Shown: positions 58,373 to 64,000 of the stretch, in pieces | Position numbering within the stretch: position 1 is the stretch's first letter | Layout: every line of letters starts with the position of its first letter | Source of the DNA: Bog-756 sp963756515 | GTDB lineage: Bacteria > Actinomycetota > Acidimicrobiia > Acidimicrobiales > RAAP-2 | Reading direction: 5' to 3' | Assembly: GCA_963756515.1 (NCBI GenBank) | Contig: CAVWNV010000013.1 | Location: 310,001-374,000 of the forward strand | DNA: 64,000 bases | Made by a program: the position numbers and the translations under genes | The notes under the pieces: model-generated | Databases searched by the model: none | Told to the model about the DNA's origin: nothing | What the model saw: the letters and a program-made list of their open reading frames with translations, nothing else

Positions 58373-59718
58373 CCGGCCCGGCCGTCCCGCCGGTGGCCGT
58401 GCGCCATCCCCTCGGTCCGGGGCCCTCCATCGACCCCTTCGAGCTGGCCGGGCCGTCCGGGATCCTCTTCGAGGACGGCGGCCGAATCCTCGTCGGACTG
58501 GGCCAGGCCCTGCGCCTCCGTCTCCCCGCCGGCCTCGAAGGACCCCAGGACATCGGTGCGGTCACCTCGCAGCTGGCCGCGGTGGCCTGTGACGACCGGT
58601 TCGATGCCGACAGCGCCGCGGTGATGGCGTTCGGGGCGCTGCCGTTCGAGCGTCCGGCTCCGGGCCTGCTCATCCTGCCCGAGCTCGTCTACGGCCTCGA
58701 GGCCGACGGCCGGGAATGGGTCACCGTGGTGGCCACGGACCGCTCTGACCTGCCCCTCGAGGCGGGCGGGCTCCGGGGCCGCCTGCTCGACGTGGTGGCG
58801 TCCCGTCCGCCGGCGGCAGGCGGCGGCGGTTCAGCCGGAGTGAGCATCACCCCGAGGTCCACCGACGAGGCCTTCGAGGCCATGGTGGCCGATTCGGTCC
58901 GGGCCATCGGCTCGGGCGAGGTGGCCAAGGTGGTGGTGGCCCGGCAGGTGGACGTGCGCATGGGACGACCCGTCGACATCGGGGCGCTGCTCCGGGGATG
59001 GCACGAGCTCGAACCGAACTGTGCGGTCTTCTCCCTCCCCACCTCGGAGGGCCAGTTCGTCGGGGCCAGTCCGGAGCTGCTGGTCGAGCGGATCGGGCGC
59101 CGGGTACTGAGCCGACCCCTGGCCGGCACGACCGACAGGGTCCAGGCCGTGGCCGGTCCCCTCCCCCGCGAGCTACTGGCGTCGACCAAGGACAACGCCG
59201 AGCACCGACTGGTGGTCGACGGTATCGGCGAAGTCCTGGGGCGCCTGTGCTCCGAGCTCACCGTCCCCTCGCGTCCCGACCTGGTCCACCTCCACAACAT
59301 CACCCACCTCGGGACGTCGCTGGTCGGCACGTTGGCCGCCCGCGCCGACGGCACGGTCCCATCCGCCCTCGAACTGGTGGCCGCGCTGCATCCGACGCCG
59401 GCCGTGGGCGGTGTGCCCAGGGACCGGGCACTGACCCTCATCGCCCGGCTCGAGCCGTACGCCCGTGGCCACTACGCCGGACCGGTCGGCTATGTCGACG
59501 CCGGCGGCGACGGTCGGTGGATGCTGGGATTGCGGGCCATGACCGTGGCCGGTCCGGAGGCCCGTCTGACGGCCGGGGTGGGTGTGGTCGAGGGGTCCCT
59601 GCCCCGGACCGAGCTGGCCGAGACCGCCCTCAAGTTGACCGCCGCCTTCGACGCCCTGGCCCCCGGCCTGACCTTCTCCACCGCCAGCGGCCGGGCGTCT
59701 CACGAGGCGGTCAGCTGA
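58369..59718 (+). CDS. menF: Isochorismate synthase
   Basis: A 449-residue chorismate-utilising enzyme; in this setting it probably opens the menaquinone pathway. The catalytic region carries SGEVAKVVVARQVDV, SRPLAGTTDRVQAV, STKDNAEHRLVVDGIGEVL, LHPTPAVGGVPRDRAL and VGYVDAGGDGRWMLGLRAM. The variable N-terminal 150 residues lack the LLES tryptophan motif of TrpE. Start GTG at 58369 overlaps menG. Six bases separate it from the convergent hydrolase. MenD and MenB are not in the window; a MenC-like gene is at 26918. Confidence 0.9.
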   Translation: MTGPAVPPVAVRHPLGPGPSIDPFELAGPSGILFEDGGRILVGLGQALRLRLPAGLEGPQDIGAVTSQLAAVACDDRFDADSAAVMAFGALPFERPAPGLLILPELVYGLEADGREWVTVVATDRSDLPLEAGGLRGRLLDVVASRPPAAGGGGSAGVSITPRSTDEAFEAMVADSVRAIGSGEVAKVVVARQVDVRMGRPVDIGALLRGWHELEPNCAVFSLPTSEGQFVGASPELLVERIGRRVLSRPLAGTTDRVQAVAGPLPRELLASTKDNAEHRLVVDGIGEVLGRLCSELTVPSRPDLVHLHNITHLGTSLVGTLAARADGTVPSALELVAALHPTPAVGGVPRDRALTLIARLEPYARGHYAGPVGYVDAGGDGRWMLGLRAMTVAGPEARLTAGVGVVEGSLPRTELAETALKLTAAFDALAPGLTFSTASGRASHEAVS

Positions 59719-59724
59719 GCCCTG

Positions 59725-60540
59725 TCACACGGAACGGTCCAGCGACTGCCTCCGGACCCACCGGACCACCTCGGCCAGCTCCTCGGGGGCGTCACGGGCC
59801 ACGAAGTGTCCGGCCCGGGGCAGCAGGGTCAGTTCGGCGCCGGGGATGGCGCGGGCCAGACTCACCGCGGCCCGGGGCGGCACCACCAGGTCCCACTGCC
59901 CGGAGACCACCGCCACCGGGAGGTCGAGGGTGGGGAGTAGCGCCACCACCCCGGGCAGCTCGGCGTTGAGGGCCCGCTGCTCGACCATGAAGGTGCGGCG
60001 CTGGCGGGCCAGGGACCCCCGCCCGTGCTCGAGGAACCCCTCCTCGGGCAGGGACGCCGCGGCCTGGTCCCGGTAGCGGGGCGGCAGTCGGGCGGTGAGG
60101 GGCCGCACCCGGGGCAGTACCGAGCTGATCCCCACCAGTCCCACCGAGGTGAGGGCGTCGCCGACCCCCGGCACCGTCAGCCAGCGGTCGAGGGCGTTGA
60201 CGCTGTCGGCCGTACAGGCCGCGCCGACCAGCACCAGACCCTGGACGAGGGAGCGGTACCGGGCGGCCAGGTGGACGGCGGCGCCTCCCGCCCAGCTGTG
60301 GGCCACCACGGTGGCCGGTGAGGCGTGGCGTTCACGGATGAAGGCGGCCATGAGATCGGCGTTGGCCGAGAGGCCCCTCGCCTCCCCGGCCGAGGCGCCG
60401 TAGCCGATGCGGTCCGGGGCCAGCACCCGGAACTCGGGCGCCAGCCGATCGGTCAGCGGGTCCCAGGACGCTCCGGAGCCGGGCTGGCCGTGGAGCAGTA
60501 GGGCGGCCGGGCCGGTGCCCCGGTCAATCGATGCCAGCAT
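59725..60540 (-). CDS. Alpha/beta hydrolase
   Basis: A 271-residue alpha/beta-fold hydrolase. Oxyanion segment LLLHGQPGSGASWDPL, nucleophile Ser in VVAHSWAGGAAVHL (Ala replaces the first Gly of the usual elbow), acid Asp in VVSGQWDLVVPP and His in LPRAGHFVARD. The position beside menF recalls MenH, but the motifs do not distinguish MenH from general esterases and the gene is on the other strand. The ATG at 60540 overlaps the end of the kinase gene by 17 bp, so it is the last member of the two-component operon. Confidence 0.85.
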   Translation of the reverse strand: MLASIDRGTGPAALLLHGQPGSGASWDPLTDRLAPEFRVLAPDRIGYGASAGEARGLSANADLMAAFIRERHASPATVVAHSWAGGAAVHLAARYRSLVQGLVLVGAACTADSVNALDRWLTVPGVGDALTSVGLVGISSVLPRVRPLTARLPPRYRDQAAASLPEEGFLEHGRGSLARQRRTFMVEQRALNAELPGVVALLPTLDLPVAVVSGQWDLVVPPRAAVSLARAIPGAELTLLPRAGHFVARDAPEELAEVVRWVRRQSLDRSV

Positions 60541-62008
60541 GGTGCCGGCGACCGTTCCCGTTTCCGTTCGGCGTCCCGGGAAAGGCCGGGAGCACCACCT
60601 GGAACGTCGATCCCCGGCCCACGGCCGTCTCCACGCTGGCACTCCCGCCGAACGTCCGGGCCAGGGTGGACACGATGAACAGGCCGAGACCGGAGCCGCC
60701 GTCCAGCCGGTCGGCGTCACCCCGGTAGAAGCGGTCGAACACGTGGCTGGCCTGTTCCTCACTCATCCCCGGGCCGCGGTCCCTCACCTGGAGCACGGCC
60801 TGCTCCCCGTGCAGGGACACATCGACCTCCACCGGTGTCCCGGCCGGGGTGTGGGTCAACGCGTTCCCGATCAGGTTGTGGACCATCTGCTCGAGCCGGG
60901 CGTCGTCCCCGGCTACGGGTACCTCGTCCGGGGCGTGCAGCTCGATCGACCGGTCGGTGTCCATGGTCCGGGCGTCGGCCACCACCTCGGCCGCCACCGC
61001 GGCCAGGTCGACCCGGTGGCGGGCCGGCTCGGGGCTCTCGCCTTCGCGGGCCAGCAGGCCCAGGTCCCCGACGAGCACGCCCATGCGGGCGGCCTCCCTC
61101 TCGATCCGGGACAGGGCCCGGTCCCGGGCGGCGCGGTCCCCGAGGGCGTCCTTCTGCAGTAGCTCGGCGTAGCCGCGGATCGATGTCAACGGGGTGCGTA
61201 GCTCGTGGGAGGCGTCGGACAGGAAGCTGCGCAGGCGCTCCTCGGAGCGGGCCCGCTGGGCAAAGGCCGTCTCGATCTGGGTCAGCATCCCGTTGAGGGC
61301 CCGGCCCAGCCGGGCGATCTCACTGTCTCCGTCGGTGGGTTGGACCCGGCGGGACAGGTCACCGGCGGCGATGGCGTCGGCCTCCCTGGCCATGGCCTCG
61401 AGGGGCCGGAGCCCCTGGCTGATGAGCAGGGTCATGAGGATCAGCAGGGCGGCCAGCAACCCGAGGGAGACAGCCAGCTCGATGGTCCGGAGGGAGGCGA
61501 GGGTGGCCGTGACCGAGGCGAGGGAGGTGGCCACCACCAGGGTGTATCCGGGCAGCGACGTGGCCTCCAACCGGTAGACGGGCCCGTGTCCCCCGGCCGA
61601 TCCCACGTCGATGTCGCCGTTGATCGGTCGGTAGGCGGCGGGACGCGGGGTGGTGTCCCGCCCCGGCGAGTGGTTGACGGCCAGACGGGTCGGGAGCTGC
61701 GGGGCCGGATCGGCCTGGTTCTCCGTGCTGGAGGGTCGGGCCACCGCCACGCGGCCACCCGGACCGATCAGCTCCACATACAGGTCGGGACTGACGTGGG
61801 ACCCGATGGAGGCCTGGCTCACCTCGAAGCCCTTCTGCTTGGCCCGGGCCAGGTAGGAGGCCATCTGCCGGCTGGCCCCGTTCAGCTGGTCGTCGACCCG
61901 CCCGTACAGATAGGAGTGGAGCGAGGTGTAGGTGATGATGTCGACTGCGGCCAGACCCACGGCGACCAGGATGATCATGGTGATCACCAGTTGACGGCGG
62001 AGCTTCAC
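60524..62008 (-). CDS. Sensor histidine kinase (HAMP, HisKA, HATPase)
   Basis: A 494-residue kinase. Helix 1 (VITMIILVAVGLAAVDIITY), a 140-residue external domain, helix 2 (IELAVSLGLLAALLILMTLL), then HAMP (LRPLEAMAREADAIAAGDLS). The phospho-accepting His is in LSDASHELRTPLTSIRGYAE; N-box NLIGNALTHTP, VRDRGPGMSEEQ and GSGLGLFIVSTLAR follow. GTG at 62008 overlaps the regulator stop as GTGA. The architecture resembles mycobacterial PrrB/TcrS-type kinases, but no specific orthologue can be claimed. Confidence 0.92.
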   Translation of the reverse strand: MKLRRQLVITMIILVAVGLAAVDIITYTSLHSYLYGRVDDQLNGASRQMASYLARAKQKGFEVSQASIGSHVSPDLYVELIGPGGRVAVARPSSTENQADPAPQLPTRLAVNHSPGRDTTPRPAAYRPINGDIDVGSAGGHGPVYRLEATSLPGYTLVVATSLASVTATLASLRTIELAVSLGLLAALLILMTLLISQGLRPLEAMAREADAIAAGDLSRRVQPTDGDSEIARLGRALNGMLTQIETAFAQRARSEERLRSFLSDASHELRTPLTSIRGYAELLQKDALGDRAARDRALSRIEREAARMGVLVGDLGLLAREGESPEPARHRVDLAAVAAEVVADARTMDTDRSIELHAPDEVPVAGDDARLEQMVHNLIGNALTHTPAGTPVEVDVSLHGEQAVLQVRDRGPGMSEEQASHVFDRFYRGDADRLDGGSGLGLFIVSTLARTFGGSASVETAVGRGSTFQVVLPAFPGTPNGNGNGRRHHAGID

Positions 62009-62697
62009 GGACGCGGCTCACGGAGGCTGTACCCCACCCGTCGGATGGTGTGGATCAACGGGGGGTCGAAGCGGTCGATCTTCTTGCGAAGGTAGGAGAT
62101 GTAGATCTCCACGATGTTGGAGTCACCGGTGAAGCCGTCGGTCCACACGGCGTCGAGGATCTGGGCCTTGGACAACACCTGCCGGGCGTTGCGGACCAGG
62201 AAGTGGAGCAGGTTGAACTCGGTGGCGGTGAGGTCGATGGGCTGGTCGGCCCGCCACACCTCGTGCGTGCTCACATCGATGACCAGATCGCTGAAGGTGA
62301 GGCGTCCCTCGCCGGCGTCGTCGTCGAGCGCCGTGCGCCGGAGGACGGCCCGGATCCGGGCCACCAGCTCGTCGATGCTGAACGGCTTGGTGACATAGTC
62401 GTCCCCGTGGACCAGTCCGGCCAACTTGTCGGCGGTACTGTCCCGGGCGGTGAGGAAGAGCACCGGGGTCAGCACGTTCTCGTCCCGTAGCCGGCGGCAG
62501 ACCTCGAAGCCGTCGATGTCCGGCAGCATCACGTCGAGAACGATGAGATCGCACATCCCCTCGCGGGCCTTCTCGAGGGCTTCGGAACCGGTGGACGCCT
62601 CCTCGCTGGCGAAGCCTTCGAAGCGGAGGGCCGCCGTGACCACGTCGGTGATGTACGGCTCGTCGTCCGCGACCAGGATCCGCCCTGGCCCGTTCAT
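62005..62697 (-). CDS. OmpR/PhoB-family response regulator
   Basis: A 230-residue regulator. Receiver: RILVADDEPYITDVV, Asp55 in LIVLDVMLPDIDGFE, TARDSTADKLAGL and DDYVTKPFSIDELV. Winged helix: FTGDSNIVEIYISYLRKKID and IHTIRRVGYSLREPRP. The GLVHGDDY segment is two residues shorter than the common GLDxGADDY form. ATG at 62697 overlaps the GT2 stop as ATGA; the longer open frame is a shadow of the GT2 gene. It partners the kinase at 60524. Confidence 0.93.
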   Translation of the reverse strand: MNGPGRILVADDEPYITDVVTAALRFEGFASEEASTGSEALEKAREGMCDLIVLDVMLPDIDGFEVCRRLRDENVLTPVLFLTARDSTADKLAGLVHGDDYVTKPFSIDELVARIRAVLRRTALDDDAGEGRLTFSDLVIDVSTHEVWRADQPIDLTATEFNLLHFLVRNARQVLSKAQILDAVWTDGFTGDSNIVEIYISYLRKKIDRFDPPLIHTIRRVGYSLREPRP

Positions 62698-63452
62698 CGG
62701 AGTGAGCTCACGTCCTGGGGGCGCTGAGCGCGGCCCCGGAGGGTCTCGACGGCCCGGAGGAGGCCCCACCACGTCACGAGGCCCAGGGCCTCGACCACGA
62801 TGAAGGCGGACATCTTGGACTCGCCGTCCACACGGTCGACGAACCGGATCGGCACTTCGACCACCTCGGCCCCGGCCCGCTTGGCCTCGTAGGTCATCTC
62901 GATCTGGAACCCGTAGCCGTCGGCCCGGATGCGGTCCAACTCGATACGGCGCAGGACCGACGCGGAGTAGGCCCGGAACCCCGATGTCGAATCGGCCACA
63001 CCCAGACCCAGGAGCGCGGAGGCGTACACATTCCCGCCTTTCGACAAGAGGCGGCGGTGCCAGGCCCAGTTGGGGATGGCACCGCCCGGCGCGTACCTCG
63101 AACCCACGGCCAGCTCGCACCCGTCGGACAGGGCCGCCACCAGTCCGGGGAGCGCCTCGGGCTCGTGCGACAGGTCGGCATCCATCTCGACGCAGGCATC
63201 GAAGCCCCGCTCGAGGCCCCACCGGAATCCGGCCCGGTAGGCGCTCCCGAGGCCCGACTTGCTGTGCCGGCGCAGTACTTCGATGCCCCCGAGCTGCTTC
63301 CCCAGCTGTTCGGCCAGGTCGGCCGTACCGTCGGGGCTGCCGTCGTCGACGACCAGCACGGTGGCGTCAGCCAGCGCGGTCCGGATCCTCCGGAGCACGC
63401 GGTCGATGTTCTGGGACTCGTTGTAGGTGGGCAGGACCACCAACACGCTCAT
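62694..63452 (-). CDS. GT2 glycosyltransferase, polyprenol-phosphate-mannose-synthase-like
   Basis: A 252-residue family 2 enzyme resembling DPM1/Ppm1: VLVVLPTYNESQNIDRVLRR, VLVVDDGSPDGTADLAEQLG, KSGLGSAYRAGFRWGLERGF, the metal site VEMDADLSHEPEAL, DSTSGFRAYSASVLRR and VPIRFVDRVDGESKMS. It should make polyprenyl-phosphate mannose (or a related sugar), the donor used by GT-C enzymes such as those at 5394, 9665 and 13482. No transmembrane acyltransferase domain is fused. The ATG at 63452 is 6 nt after TAAGCT; it heads an operon with the two-component system. Confidence 0.9.
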   Translation of the reverse strand: MSVLVVLPTYNESQNIDRVLRRIRTALADATVLVVDDGSPDGTADLAEQLGKQLGGIEVLRRHSKSGLGSAYRAGFRWGLERGFDACVEMDADLSHEPEALPGLVAALSDGCELAVGSRYAPGGAIPNWAWHRRLLSKGGNVYASALLGLGVADSTSGFRAYSASVLRRIELDRIRADGYGFQIEMTYEAKRAGAEVVEVPIRFVDRVDGESKMSAFIVVEALGLVTWWGLLRAVETLRGRAQRPQDVSSLR

Positions 63453-63458
63453 GGCGCC

Positions 63459-63464
63459 AGCTTA
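63459..63464 (-). promoter_or_regulatory. -10 box TAAGCT, leaderless start of the GT2 operon
   Basis: TAAGCT 6 nt before ATG 63452 on the minus strand. Confidence 0.55.
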
Positions 63465-63516
63465 CGAGACAGGTCCCCACCCACAGGTGACGGGGTCCGG
63501 CCGCCGCCGCTCGCCG

Positions 63517-64000
63517 TCACGAGGAACCAGCAGGTGGACCAGGGGCCGCCTCGGGCAGAGGCTCCCCCGACAGCGGCTCGGTGGCCCGGGTGCGCTGCCA
63601 GACCTCACGGAAGATCACCTGGATGGCGCCGCCGACCGGGATGGCCACCAGGGCTCCGGTCAGCGCTCCCAGGGCGGAGCCGAAGACACCACCCAGATTG
63701 GCCCCCACCAGGACCGACAGCAGGACCCAGAGCGGGTTCATCCGAACCGAGCGGCTCATGACCACCGGGTAGAGGAAGTGGTTCTCCACCAGCTGGAACC
63801 CCACGAACACGATCAGCATGACCAGGCCGGAGGTGGGCGAATGGAGGGCGGCGATGATCACGCTCGGCACCCCGGCGATCAATCCGCCCACCAGGGGGAT
63901 CATGGCCACCAGGGCCACCCACAGACCGATGATCACGGCGAAGGGGACGCCCAGGATGAACAAGGTGATCAGTACCACCACCCCGAACAGCAGCGACAGG
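63517..64000 (-). CDS. AI-2E-family transporter (5' end outside window)
   Basis: The last 160 or so residues of a permease of the AI-2E/YdiK/PerM family. Visible: helices VVLITLFILGVPFAVIIGLW and AMIPLVGGLIAGVPSVIIAA, then FVGFQLVENHFLYPVVMSRS and NPLWVLLSVLVGANLGGVFG, the conserved C-terminal family blocks, ending in a Pro/Glu-rich cytoplasmic tail. The frame stays open to the right edge, so the start is outside. Family members export various small molecules or ions; substrate unknown. Confidence 0.88.
   Translation of the reverse strand, partial: LSLLFGVVVLITLFILGVPFAVIIGLWVALVAMIPLVGGLIAGVPSVIIAALHSPTSGLVMLIVFVGFQLVENHFLYPVVMSRSVRMNPLWVLLSVLVGANLGGVFGSALGALTGALVAIPVGGAIQVIFREVWQRTRATEPLSGEPLPEAAPGPPAGSS

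Noticed and set aside
1..64000. CRISPR arrays, insertion sequences, prophage or toxin-antitoxin modules
   Set aside because: No regularly spaced repeats, transposase motifs, phage structural genes or recognisable toxin pairs were found; the window is ordinary chromosomal backbone plus a glycan cluster.

Overview
The window is about 64 kb of very GC-rich chromosomal DNA. It is densely packed, GTG starts are frequent, and most intra-operon junctions overlap as ATGA, GTGA or TGATG. Mycothiol synthase (MshD), an ANTAR response regulator beside polA and rpsA (the order pdtaR-polA-rpsA is also seen in Mycobacterium), four-domain ribosomal protein S1, and many genes that look leaderless all point to an actinobacterium. 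A lineage outside the well-studied mycobacteria and streptomycetes, such as Acidimicrobiia, is my inference. I see no insertion sequence, prophage, integrase, CRISPR array or plasmid function.

Region 1 (1-15200) is a surface-glycan and lipid-sugar region: a GT4 glycosyltransferase, a Wzx-like flippase, two O-acyltransferase/SGNH proteins, three GT-C membrane glycosyltransferases, a GT2 enzyme with a DUF2304 partner, and a Glf-like FAD oxidoreductase. An acyltransferase/GT-C pair transcribed divergently occurs twice in opposite orientation around the GT2-DUF2304-FAD core. Region 2 (15367-21301) is a complete dipeptide/oligopeptide ABC importer: Tat lipoprotein, two permeases, two ATPases.

Region 3 (21354-29511) holds rpsA, polA, a PdtaR-like regulator, a small coiled-coil protein, a MenC-like enolase-superfamily enzyme, tRNA-Leu(CAA) and two small unknown genes. 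Region 4 (29719-35083) is a type II fatty-acid cluster (fabD-fabG-acpP-fabF) followed by a UbiB-family kinase. FabD carries an unusual C-terminal biotinyl/lipoyl-like extension.

Region 5 (35095-38648) is trpC-trpF-trpB-trpA, with an apparent single-base insertion in both trpC and trpF. Region 6 (38832-45330) has a two-component system with a short-chain dehydrogenase, an unrecognised 387-residue protein facing a phosphotransferase, and YgfZ. Region 7 (45327-53037) is one long minus-strand operon, hisD-hisC-hisB-hisH-hisA-hisF-(GroES-like)-hisI-trpE-ygfZ, so the first tryptophan enzyme is placed with histidine genes.

Region 8 (53155-64000) has endonuclease III and mycothiol synthase on a symmetric divergent promoter, a VIT-family transporter, a MaoC hydratase, a MerR-MenG-MenF menaquinone unit, an alpha/beta hydrolase, a second two-component system with a polyprenol-phosphate-mannose-synthase-like GT2, and a partial AI-2E-family permease. 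Across the window at least fifteen transcription-unit starts show TANNNT 6-9 nt before the start codon with no Shine-Dalgarno sequence, which suggests that leaderless mRNAs are the normal mode here. That pattern was used to decide several starts.
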